Assembly (NCBI GenBank): GCA_030673005.1
Contig: DAOVFI010000044.1
Coordinates: forward strand, 1 to 12,428
Source of the DNA: Planctomycetales bacterium
Lineage (GTDB): Bacteria > Planctomycetota > Phycisphaerae > SM23-33
Reading direction: 5' to 3'
Length of the DNA stretch: 12,428 bases
In this document: positions 5,961 to 12,428 of the stretch, piece by piece
Position numbering within the stretch: the stretch's first letter is position 1
Layout of the letters: each line of letters begins with the position of its first letter
Made by a program: the position numbers and the translations under genes
The notes under the pieces: generated by a model
Seen by the model: the letters and a program-made list of their open reading frames with translations, nothing else
Databases searched by the model: none
Told to the model about the DNA's origin: nothing

Positions 5961-8009
5961 TCAGGCCTTCGCTTCCACTACAACCCGGTTTCCTTCGTTG
6001 CGGAGGACCACTACTTCGGCCCCTTCTTCAATGAAGGCCCCGTCGGCGATGGCATCGACGAACCTTTCGCCGATCAGGACCTTTCCGACCGGTCGGCAGG
6101 TCTGGGTTACTTTTCCGACCTGCCCGACCTTTACACCGAGTATCGGTGCGTCTTCGGAAGCCGGCGGTGATTCGGGCGCCTGCGGTGCGGCCAGGACAAG
6201 CCGCCCGGCTATCGGTACCTTCGGCAGATACCGCGCAAGGACTGCCGAAGCCGCCGTCGCCGCCACGAACGCCACTATAAGCCACATTGCCCCGGTCGAG
6301 AACATCTCCCAGGCACCGTCGGTCTTCGGCCAGGGCAGTTCCATCGGGGCGTTGGGAACCAGCATCGACAGCAGCGCCACGATGCAGCAGAGGATTCCCC
6401 CCAGGCCCAGGACGCCGAAGCCCGGTGTTACGAATATCTCCAGCAGCAGCAGCACCACGCCCATGAAGAACAGGGCGATCTCCCACCACTGCGCCAGGCC
6501 CGTCAGGTACCGGCTGCCGAAGACGATAGCGAAACACGCGATCGCGATCCCGCCGGGAATACCGAAGCCCGGCGACTGGATCTCGGCATACGCGCACAGA
6601 ATGCCCACGAACAGAAGGATGCCCATCACTGCCGGCGAGGTCAGGAACCCGACGAGGCTTTCGGCCCAGTTATCCTCCAGAACGACCGGTTCGCCGATGA
6701 TGTCATAGTGCTTCCTGAGGGCGTCCATGTCGTCAAAAATATGCACCGCCAAGCCGGCCTCGACGACTTCGTCCGTCGTCAACGTCGCCAACTTATCGGC
6801 CCCTACGATCGTTCGGAGATATTCCCAGGGCAAGTCATTCGGCGCGGCGACTTCGGACGATTCTCCTTCCGGTCCGCCCGTAACCTTGCCGCGCCATTTC
6901 TTCGCATCGACTACTTTCAGTTCGCGCGTCTCGGTGTTGCGGATAAGCCAGACTTCGATGCTCAACGTTACCATGGACTGGCAGAGGGTCTCATTGTGGC
7001 CCCTCCTTTGAGCCAGGAGACGGACTTCGGCCAGAATGGCCGATTCCACCTTTGCGCGCTCCGCCTTGGGAATAGGAACGAGCTGACCCTGCGGCCCGAT
7101 CATGATCGGCATGGCGTCGCCGATGATCGCGCCCGGGGCCATCACAATCTCATTACAGGCCAGCGAGATGATCGCACCGGCGCTGTAGGCCCTGCGGTTG
7201 ACGTATGCCACCGTGGTAACGTCGTACAGTTCGTCGATTATCTGGCGGACGATCTCTTCCATGGCGTCGCCGCGCCCGCCGGGAGTGTTCATGTCGAAGA
7301 TAATAATCTGGGCGCCGGCGGCCTTGCATCTGATAACCTTGCGCTTGACGCCGTCGCTGGTGGCGGTTCCTATCGGACCATGGATTGGTATGACAAAGGC
7401 GGTCGTTATCTTCTCCGGCCGGCGCGGGCGCTCAACCTTCGGACGGCGGAACCAGTCCTCGCCAAAGTAAATTCGGTCGCCTTCGATGCGGACCGTTACC
7501 GGCCGGGTGGAGACGGGGCGGACTGCGGTTTTTGTTTTCGGCGTCCTGTGGCGGGACGGACGGGCCTGGGGCGTGCGGGAAAGGGCGTACCTTGCCCACC
7601 GCCCGATCTCGGCGACCGGATGGGCCTGGACCTTTTTTAACGCCGCCCGCGCCGCCGGATAGCCGTTCATCCGGCCCAGCAGATTGATCGTTACAAGGAT
7701 GCCGCTGGTTTCAATCTCGCCGGCGTCCCGGATGTTTTCCGCCTGTAGTTCGAGCCGGCGGACAAGGAACGCCACCGCCTCGTCCCCGCGAGCGATAATC
7801 GCCGCCGCCGCCCGCTCCCGCGCCTGCATGTCGCCGGAGTCGCGGGCCTTCCTTGCGGCCCGGTAGAGTTGCTCCATCGACGGGGCGGATTGTTTCGGTC
7901 GGGCGACCTGACCGGCGCCTTCCGATGCTCCGTTCAACAGCAGCGCAAAGACGACAACGGCGCCACACACAAGCAAGACCGACAACCTTAAACTTCGTGC
8001 ATGCGACAT
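5961..8009 (-). CDS. NfeD1-type ClpP-like membrane serine protease with extra N-terminal helical domain
   Basis: 682 aa, from ATG 8009-8007. A longer in-frame reading to 8183 would run through a palindromic repeat, and a clear signal peptide (MSHARSLRLSVLLVCGAVVV, cut near 27-35) begins at 8009. The nearest GGGAG is 12 nt upstream, rather far. Residues 45-145 are helical and HEAT-like (DEAVAFLVRRLE, EIGRWARYALSRT), then a basic Pro/Thr linker. The protease domain (about 203-430) has FVIPIHGPIG, FDMNTPGG (oxyanion region), the nucleophile Ser276 in AYSAGAIISLACNEIVMAPG, and a candidate catalytic Lys315 in VPIPKAE, as in the Ser-Lys archaeal 1510-N protease. Membrane segments (about 458-502, 509-552, 573-592) carry AEIQSPGFGIPG and LEIFVTPGFGVLG. 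A C-terminal OB-fold (about 620-682) ends it. It probably cleaves membrane or stomatin-like substrates outside the cytoplasm. Confidence 0.92.
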   Translation of the reverse strand: MSHARSLRLSVLLVCGAVVVFALLLNGASEGAGQVARPKQSAPSMEQLYRAARKARDSGDMQARERAAAAIIARGDEAVAFLVRRLELQAENIRDAGEIETSGILVTINLLGRMNGYPAARAALKKVQAHPVAEIGRWARYALSRTPQARPSRHRTPKTKTAVRPVSTRPVTVRIEGDRIYFGEDWFRRPKVERPRRPEKITTAFVIPIHGPIGTATSDGVKRKVIRCKAAGAQIIIFDMNTPGGRGDAMEEIVRQIIDELYDVTTVAYVNRRAYSAGAIISLACNEIVMAPGAIIGDAMPIMIGPQGQLVPIPKAERAKVESAILAEVRLLAQRRGHNETLCQSMVTLSIEVWLIRNTETRELKVVDAKKWRGKVTGGPEGESSEVAAPNDLPWEYLRTIVGADKLATLTTDEVVEAGLAVHIFDDMDALRKHYDIIGEPVVLEDNWAESLVGFLTSPAVMGILLFVGILCAYAEIQSPGFGIPGGIAIACFAIVFGSRYLTGLAQWWEIALFFMGVVLLLLEIFVTPGFGVLGLGGILCCIVALLSMLVPNAPMELPWPKTDGAWEMFSTGAMWLIVAFVAATAASAVLARYLPKVPIAGRLVLAAPQAPESPPASEDAPILGVKVGQVGKVTQTCRPVGKVLIGERFVDAIADGAFIEEGAEVVVLRNEGNRVVVEAKA

Positions 8010-8038
8010 GTCTTTTAAAATCTCCCGTATCCTCCCTG

Positions 8039-8067
8039 ATTCTAAACGCAACCGCCCCGCCAAGCAA
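8039..8067 (-). promoter_or_regulatory. Candidate sigma70-type promoter for the nfeD operon
   Basis: On the minus strand TTGCTT (8067-8062) and TAGAAT (8044-8039) are separated by 17 nt. TAGAAT is one base from the consensus -10. Transcription would start near 8032, about 22 nt before the nfeD1 ATG at 8009, which supports that start over the longer frame. Confidence 0.4.
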
Positions 8068-8093
8068 CCTTCTGTGTGGCATGTCCGTCTCGG

Positions 8094-8150
8094 GTGGGTG
8101 GCACGGTCAAGCGAAGATTGGCCGTGAAGAAAGCCCGAACACGGCCACCC
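8094..8150 (+). repeat. Partial, decayed copy of the palindromic repeat
   Basis: The first 19 bases (8094-8112, GTGGGTGGCACGGTCAAGC) are identical to the left end of the copy at 10254. The first hairpin is reduced to GAAGATT, the second stem survives as GGCCGTG/CACGGCC (8120-8126 with 8140-8146), and the third hairpin and most of the right arm are lost, leaving only CCACCC. It has the same orientation as the copy at 10254. Confidence 0.7.
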
Positions 8151-8183
8151 ATAATTTTTGATGCGACAAAGCAGCAGCATCAC

Positions 8184-8225
8184 GGGCGGGACCTACCTGC
8201 CGGTAGGCGAGACGCCCTTGCCACG
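8184..8225. repeat. Degenerate palindromic stretch related to the short element
   Basis: CCTACC/GGTAGG (8192-8197 with 8202-8207, TGCC loop) sits inside a GGGCG/CGCCC pair (8184-8188 with 8213-8217), followed by TTGCCAC, which resembles the GCCCGTGCCAC end of the element at 737-760. It looks like an old short-type copy with an inserted hairpin. The relation to the family is tentative. Confidence 0.4.
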
Positions 8226-8237
8226 CCTACGCGGCGC

Positions 8238-8267
8238 TTGCCCCGGCGCGGTGAATTAACCTATCAT
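8238..8267 (+). promoter_or_regulatory. Candidate promoter for the GH20-like gene
   Basis: TTGCCC (8238-8243) and TATCAT (8262-8267) are 18 nt apart, upstream of the GTG at 8311. TATCAT is one base from the -10 consensus and the -35 is partial. The -35 lies at the edge of the degenerate palindrome, so part of it may come from repeat DNA. Confidence 0.3.
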
Positions 8268-8310
8268 CACCCGGCGAAGCGGTAAAAGAATTCCATAAGG
8301 AGACACAACC

Positions 8311-10248
8311 GTGCCTTGTAAAGAACTTTTAATTCCCGTCAGGAAATGCCGGCGTCTTTCCGGAGCGTTCGCGTTCGGGCGGTCGGTAACATTGCGGAGC
8401 GACCACGAGGCCGACCTTCTGCCGCTGCGCCAGTTGCGCGACGGCCTGGCTGCGCTCGGCGTGCGCGTCCGGCCGGCGGGTTCGGGCCGATCGACCGACG
8501 TCCGCATACTCCGCAACAGTCAAATCGGCGGCAGCGAAGGCTATCGCCTGACCATCCGTCCCGGCGGGATCGAAATCCTCTCACGCTCCGACGCCGGCGC
8601 CTTTTACGCCGTCCAGACACTTCGCGACCTGCTTGTCGTGCACGGTAAAACCATACCGGCGATGCGGATCGACGATACGCCTGATTTCGCCCGCCGTGGG
8701 CTTTATTTCGAATGCTCGCGCGGCAAGGTGCCGAAGGTCAGTACGGTCAAGCGGCTCATCGAGCGGCTCGCGCGCTGGAAGGTCAACGAACTGCAACTCT
8801 ACGTCGAGAACGTCTTCACCTTCGCGTCCCATCCGACCATCGGGCGCGGTTACAGCCCGTTGACGCCCGAGGACATCCTCGCCATCCAGGACCACTGCAA
8901 GACCCACCATATCCGCCTGGTCGGGTCGCTGGCCAGTTTCGGGCACATGGAAAAAATCCTCGCCCTGCCGGAGTATCGCAGCCTTGGCGAACTGCCCGGC
9001 CACAACGGCTGGGCGGGGGGAACAACGCTCTGCCCGGGTGATCCCGGCTCGATACGGCTCCTGCGACAGATGTACGACGAGTTCGTCCCGCTGTTCGAGG
9101 CAGAGGACTTCAACGTCTGCTGCGACGAGCCGTGGGAACTTGGCCGGGGACGAAGCAAAAAACGAGCAGGGAAAATCGGCGTCGGACGACTGTACCTGGA
9201 ATTCATACTGAAGATCCACAAACTCTGCCTGCGGCACGGAAAGCGGATGAATATGTGGGCCGACATCGTCCTTGCCCATCCGGAAATCATCCCGGACATC
9301 CCCAAGGACATCGTCATGCTCAACTGGGACTACGACCTCGACGGGCGGCGTATCGGCAGGACGCGCGAGATTACCGGCGCCGGGCTGTCGGTCCTCTGCT
9401 GTCCGGGCACTCACGGCTGGCAATCGCACGGCAGCCGGCTGGCGGTCTCCATTGCCAACGTCTCACGTTTCGCCCGCACCGCCCGGCGGCAACAGGCCGA
9501 AGGATTCCTCAATACCGATTGGGGCGATTACGGCCACCGAAACACGCTCGGCGTGAGCCTGCACGGCTTCGCACACGGCGCCGCGGCCGCCTGGTGCGAG
9601 GCGAAAACCGACCACGAGCACTTCACCGAACGGTTCTGCCGATATGTTTTCGGCGACTGCAAGGACCGGCTCGCGCCGGCGCTGCGGGTGCTCGGCGACG
9701 AACCGAGCGGACTGCTCTATCACGCACTGGTCGAGCCATTCGGCTTCGCTCATGGCAGGCCACACGACCCGAAAACGCGCATCCCGCCGCAACGCCGCAC
9801 TCTCTACGAGTCGGAGACGAAGGACAGATGGCTCCGCGGCAGGCGAATGACGGCAAAACGCCTGGGCCGAAAACCGCTGCCCGGAAAGGACGAACTCGAG
9901 GCGCTGGCTGTCGAGCGACTGGAAGTGCTGCGGGGTCTGCGAATCCCGAAACTCACCGACCTGGACGACTTCGAGGCGCTCGCGCTGGAGGAGTTCCGCC
10001 TGGCCGCTCAGATGGACACCCTGGCCTGCCGGCGGATTCTAGTCAGCCGGAAAATCCAGACCGGAAAACGCCCGCGAGCCGGCGCGCTCGGCGTTATCGC
10101 CCGCGAAATGCGCGCAATGTCCGACGATTTCGCCCGAATCTGGCGCGCCCGCAACCGCCCCAGCCGACTGCGCGACAACCTGACCGCCTTCCGCCGAACC
10201 ATCGCCGAGACCGAAAGGCTTGCCGGTACAGTGAAACGCCTGATTTGA
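8311..10248 (+). CDS. Glycoside hydrolase family 20-like protein (probable beta-N-acetylhexosaminidase), cytosolic
   Basis: 645 aa from GTG 8311, with AAGGAG (8297-8302) 8 nt upstream. No signal peptide or membrane segment is seen, so it probably acts in the cytosol on imported amino-sugar oligosaccharides. Residues about 22-118 form the N-terminal alpha/beta domain of GH20 enzymes (GYRLTIRPGGIEILSRSDAGAFYAVQTLRDLL, split here as GYRLTIRPGGIEIL then AGAFYAVQTLRDLL). The TIM barrel follows (about 125-430): RRGLYFECSRGKVPKVSTVK, WKVNELQLYVENVF, SFGHMEKIL, then FNVCCDEPWELGRGRS, where Asp272-Glu273 match the catalytic pair that polarises the acetamido group and donates the proton. The common HIGGDE reads NVCCDE here. 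MNMWADIV and NTDWGDYGHRNT are late-barrel strands with conserved aromatics. The last 200 or so residues are helical and highly basic, of unknown role. The GH20 fold is fairly sure; the substrate is unknown. Confidence 0.82.
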   Translation: MPCKELLIPVRKCRRLSGAFAFGRSVTLRSDHEADLLPLRQLRDGLAALGVRVRPAGSGRSTDVRILRNSQIGGSEGYRLTIRPGGIEILSRSDAGAFYAVQTLRDLLVVHGKTIPAMRIDDTPDFARRGLYFECSRGKVPKVSTVKRLIERLARWKVNELQLYVENVFTFASHPTIGRGYSPLTPEDILAIQDHCKTHHIRLVGSLASFGHMEKILALPEYRSLGELPGHNGWAGGTTLCPGDPGSIRLLRQMYDEFVPLFEAEDFNVCCDEPWELGRGRSKKRAGKIGVGRLYLEFILKIHKLCLRHGKRMNMWADIVLAHPEIIPDIPKDIVMLNWDYDLDGRRIGRTREITGAGLSVLCCPGTHGWQSHGSRLAVSIANVSRFARTARRQQAEGFLNTDWGDYGHRNTLGVSLHGFAHGAAAAWCEAKTDHEHFTERFCRYVFGDCKDRLAPALRVLGDEPSGLLYHALVEPFGFAHGRPHDPKTRIPPQRRTLYESETKDRWLRGRRMTAKRLGRKPLPGKDELEALAVERLEVLRGLRIPKLTDLDDFEALALEEFRLAAQMDTLACRRILVSRKIQTGKRPRAGALGVIAREMRAMSDDFARIWRARNRPSRLRDNLTAFRRTIAETERLAGTVKRLI

Positions 10249-10253
10249 TAAAT

Positions 10254-10386
10254 GTGGGTGGCACGGTCAAGCCGAACGCAGTGAGGCTTGGCCGTGTGAT
10301 GCGGGGCTTGCCCGTGACGCCGCCGGACCACGGCCAAGCAATGTTGAGGCCAAAAGGCCTCAACCTCGCTTGACTGTGCCACCCAC
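10254..10386 (+). repeat. Full, expanded copy of nested palindromic repeat between convergent genes
   Basis: The 19-bp ends (10254-10272 with 10368-10386) are complementary except for one position that would be a G-U pair in RNA. Inside are AAGCC/GGCTT around an 11-nt loop (10269-10289), GCTTGGCCGTG/CACGGCCAAGC (10286-10296 with 10329-10339) enclosing a small GGGC/GCCC hairpin (10304-10313), and GTTGAGGCC/GGCCTCAAC with an AAAA loop (10343-10364). The whole can fold as a branched, cloverleaf-like structure. It fills the gap between the GH20-like stop (10248) and the DUF4139 stop (10402) and may end transcription from both sides. Confidence 0.88.
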
Positions 10387-10401
10387 TCGATGAGGATTAA
10401 A

Positions 10402-12228
10402 TCAGCGCATCTGCCTCATCATCTTGATATTGTCCAGTTCCATCTGCTTGAGCAGTCCGGCGGCTTCCCGGCCTACGTGCGCGTCCTTGGCGAATTTCAT
10501 CTCGAAGGAATACTTCACCAGGTGGGCCTTCGCCTTGGCGGCGCCGCCCGCCAATCGGATGTCCCATCGCAGGAGGCCCTTGTCCTTCTGGTCGCGGACG
10601 TACTCCGGGTCCTTCGACAACTTCTCGCCCAACTGGCCGAGTGTTATTTTCACGTTTTCGGACTTGCTGGCCGGGATGCGGTCCAGCAGACGGACGGTAA
10701 CGGCCCGGTCCTTGTAATTCTCCAGGCGCAACTGGTAGCGGAAGTCCTGTACCCGGCTGCCCCAGACGATCTTGTCGGACTTATCGACCAGTTCCCGCCG
10801 GCAGCGCAGTTGCGCGTCCACGCCCAGACCGAGGATAACGGTCTGTCCGCGCGCCGTCAGCGGCATCGAGCCGCGCCCGACGAACTCACCGCCGATGTAC
10901 GCGCTGTAGGGGCCGCTCAGCAGCGGCAGGGCGCCCGTGTTGGTTACCTCAGCGGCGCGATAGACGTAACTGCTGAGGATTGGAATGGCCTCGTAGTACA
11001 TCTTGCCGGACAGTTCAATCGCCGCAATCTGCACCAGTTGGCGGTCAGAACGGCTCGGCAGGCTCATCGACCCGTCAAGCGGATAAGAAACGGCCAGTCC
11101 TTCCGCCGCTGCCTGCAGCATCTGCCTGCCGGCGCGGATGACCCTCTCGTCCACGTTCAGTTCAAGCCCCTGCGCCTGTGCCGCCAGGCGATTCAGCGCC
11201 CAGTTGGCTCTCACGGCGTCGCCGGGTCTGGCATTCCAGACTGCAATGTTGGCATGCTGTTGAAACCCCAGCGATGACTGGCGCTGGGAGTAGCCCGACA
11301 CTGACTTGAAAGCCCCGGCCTTGCCTTTGGGGACCCCCGTCAGGGCGACCCACATCGGAACCAGGATCGGGCTTTGGGCGTTCATAGCGGGCGTAGCCGT
11401 CGAAAGGGTCAGTTTCACGCCCGCCCAGTCTTCCCCGCTCATCTGGTTGACCTGGGCGAGGTATTCTATCTTGACTTTCTTGCCGTCGGCGGTCGTTCGG
11501 ACGTTGTAGGCCGGCGACCAGTTGGCCGAACCGGTCAGGTAACTCAGCCGGATGCTCCCTGCCCCGCGCTGTTTTTTGGAAAGAAACACCACCGCCTCGC
11601 GGACGGTCTTACTCGCTCCGCGCGTCAACTCCCTGCGCTTTCGCTGGAGCAGCGACAATTCCTCGTTAAGGTCCTGTCGGGCCTCCTCCAGCCTGATTCC
11701 CTCGGCGGTCAGCCCGGTCCGCTGCTGGAGGATGTAATTACTCACCTCGACAAGCGTCTTGGGATTCAGCACGCCCTTGCTCATCTCCACCTTTGCGGTC
11801 GGGGCAGTGAAGCCTTGCAGGTTGTCGAGGTACTTGCCCTTGGCGCCCAACAGGGCGACCATCTGCTTGTTGGAGTAAATCTTTCTGCCAATCTGCTTAA
11901 TCTGTTTATCCAGGGCCGCTACTTCGGCCTTCGGCGCCGCCGCGACCGCTCGCGTACGATACCGGACCGAGCGTATCGTTACGCCGTCAGCGCCGCCGGC
12001 GCTCGCGCTGAGACTGGTTCCGACTATCCGGGCGGGAAGTTCACCGACGATAATCTCCAGTTCGCCCTGTCCGGCCGGCAGCGCGACCTTCCGTGTCACC
12101 AGGGCCTGTCCTCGGTAAAGCGTTACCTGCTCGACCTTGCTGGTGACGGCAACTCCTTCTCCGCTCGCGGCGGAAGAACCGAGTACCGCTGCCAATACCA
12201 CAATCACACACATCCATCTTTTGCTCAT
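10402..12228 (-). CDS. Secreted DUF4140/DUF4139 protein (mucoidy inhibitor A-like)
   Basis: 608 aa from ATG 12228-12226, with AAAGGAG about 6 nt upstream and a signal peptide right after it (MSKRWMCVIVVLAAVLGSSA, cut near AASGEG). An earlier in-frame ATG at 12306 would bury that signal peptide. Residues about 28-130 match the DUF4140 start (VEQVTLYRGQALVTRKVALP, GELEIIVGELPARI), where the first beta-sandwich is followed by a helix (AALDKQIKQIGRKIY). A long coiled coil (about 172-203, EEARQDLNEELSLLQRKRR) leads to the DUF4139 beta domain (about 225-585): LSYLTGSANWSPAYNVR, GEDWAGVKLTLSTATP, YEAIPILSSYVYRAAEVTN, GPYSAYIGGEFVGRGSMP, YQLRLENYKDRAVTVRLLDR. The molecular role of the family is unknown; mucoidy inhibitor A is named for an effect on capsule formation. 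It is probably periplasmic or surface-exposed. It stands alone, converging on the GH20-like gene. Confidence 0.88.
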   Translation of the reverse strand: MSKRWMCVIVVLAAVLGSSAASGEGVAVTSKVEQVTLYRGQALVTRKVALPAGQGELEIIVGELPARIVGTSLSASAGGADGVTIRSVRYRTRAVAAAPKAEVAALDKQIKQIGRKIYSNKQMVALLGAKGKYLDNLQGFTAPTAKVEMSKGVLNPKTLVEVSNYILQQRTGLTAEGIRLEEARQDLNEELSLLQRKRRELTRGASKTVREAVVFLSKKQRGAGSIRLSYLTGSANWSPAYNVRTTADGKKVKIEYLAQVNQMSGEDWAGVKLTLSTATPAMNAQSPILVPMWVALTGVPKGKAGAFKSVSGYSQRQSSLGFQQHANIAVWNARPGDAVRANWALNRLAAQAQGLELNVDERVIRAGRQMLQAAAEGLAVSYPLDGSMSLPSRSDRQLVQIAAIELSGKMYYEAIPILSSYVYRAAEVTNTGALPLLSGPYSAYIGGEFVGRGSMPLTARGQTVILGLGVDAQLRCRRELVDKSDKIVWGSRVQDFRYQLRLENYKDRAVTVRLLDRIPASKSENVKITLGQLGEKLSKDPEYVRDQKDKGLLRWDIRLAGGAAKAKAHLVKYSFEMKFAKDAHVGREAAGLLKQMELDNIKMMRQMR

Positions 12229-12428
12229 GACACTCTCCTTTCTTTCATTAATATCTCGTCCTGTCCAAACGTGAGTCCGCCTCTGTTCGATTCTATTATT
12301 GCACAATCCGGCCGGTCCGCCTGTAACAAGTTTGTAACAAGTCTCCCGATGGATTATCTGACCTGCAAGCAGTCTTGATCGCCGTCAGCGCCGAAGGCAC
12401 TTCACTTTCTGTTCTGTCCTTCTCGTCG
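12229..12428. other. Upstream region of the DUF4139 gene, no complete gene
   Basis: 200 bp to the right edge. It holds the ribosome site for the DUF4139 gene, an AT-rich stretch (AATAATAGAAT on the minus strand near 12290-12302) that could contain a -10 but lacks a good -35, and a tandem 9-bp repeat (12322-12341). On the minus strand three frames are open from the edge for 8 to 43 codons. One of these could be the tail of a gene beyond the window, but none can be preferred. Confidence 0.5.
12322..12341 (-). promoter_or_regulatory. Tandem 9-bp direct repeat, possible operator upstream of the DUF4139 gene
   Basis: TGTAACAAG occurs at 12322-12330 and again at 12333-12341, an 11-bp period of about one helical turn, 94 bp upstream of the DUF4139 ATG. 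Two same-face sites at this distance are typical of a binding site for a regulator that reads direct repeats. No regulator is identified, and chance cannot be excluded for so short a repeat. Confidence 0.35.

Larger units (their letters stand above)
8010..8310. other. Divergent intergenic region between nfeD1 and the GH20-like gene
   Basis: 301 bp with no gene of its own. It holds one promoter candidate for each flanking gene (8039-8067 minus, 8238-8267 plus), a partial repeat copy (8094-8150), and a second, more decayed palindromic stretch (8184-8225). The short reading frames here are translated repeat sequence. No recognised operator was seen. Confidence 0.7.

Noticed and set aside
8010..8183. 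58-residue N-terminal extension of the NfeD protease
   Set aside because: It translates a palindromic repeat and would place the signal peptide inside the protein.
9132..10373. 413-codon plus-strand frame overlapping the GH20-like gene
   Set aside because: It is an Arg/Pro/Ala-rich out-of-frame reading of the GH20 gene that then runs into the palindromic repeat; no start signal or family match.
5342..10386. CRISPR array
   Set aside because: The repeats are kilobases apart, palindromic, of unequal length and in both orientations; there are no spacers and no cas genes.
10254..10386. tRNA gene suggested by the cloverleaf-like fold
   Set aside because: Too long, no tRNA consensus loops (GGTTCRANNCC) or anticodon arm, and the same sequence recurs with variable arms elsewhere in the window.
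10390..12378. Two long plus-strand frames (295 and 334 codons) opposite the DUF4139 gene
   Set aside because: Antisense shadows: the minus-strand frame has a signal peptide, ribosome site and clear family motifs, and these do not.

Overview
The window is a GC-rich (about 60%) bacterial chromosomal segment with seven complete protein genes, one gene cut by the left edge, and several copies of an intergenic palindromic repeat. The gene set (long ClpP-like NfeD protease, short NfeD, FloA-type flotillin, and a Pro-rich membrane protein ending in an EILGPPK-type tail) together with a secreted beta-helix protein and a GH20-like glycosidase suggests a Planctomycetota bacterium, perhaps Phycisphaerae-like. 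That assignment is an inference from gene content and was not tested by a search. No phage, IS, CRISPR, tRNA or rRNA feature was seen.

Layout: 1-720 (+) is the C-terminal end of a probable secreted beta-helix protein. It converges on a transketolase gene (762-2717, -). Reading on the minus strand from 8009 downwards, there is a membrane-quality-control cluster: NfeD1 protease (8009-5961), short NfeD (5946-5440), a 218-bp gap holding a palindromic repeat and a good promoter candidate, FloA (5221-4199), a Pro-rich membrane protein (4180-3446), a UspA-family protein (3433-2966), then a 248-bp gap with another promoter candidate and a leader hairpin before transketolase. The genes inside each block are 12 to 18 bp apart and look co-transcribed. 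A 301-bp divergent region separates NfeD1 from a plus-strand GH20-like hexosaminidase (8311-10248). That gene converges on a minus-strand gene for a secreted DUF4139/DUF4140 (mucoidy inhibitor A-like) protein (12228-10402).

How they fit together: FloA and NfeD proteins are known partners in membrane microdomains, and the protease-type NfeD cleaves membrane-associated substrates. The Pro-rich single-pass protein, placed directly after floA and translationally close to usp, is a candidate extra member of that system. Transketolase, GH20 and the DUF4139 protein look like independent neighbours.

The most unusual content is non-coding. A family of nested palindromes beginning GGTGGCACGGTCAAG occupies four of the five larger gaps. 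The two full copies (5342-5429 and 10254-10386) lie in opposite orientation and share a 40-nt segment with one difference. Their third hairpins differ in sequence but both still pair perfectly, which suggests that the folded structure is what is conserved. Smaller or decayed relatives lie at 737-760, 8094-8150 and 8184-8225.
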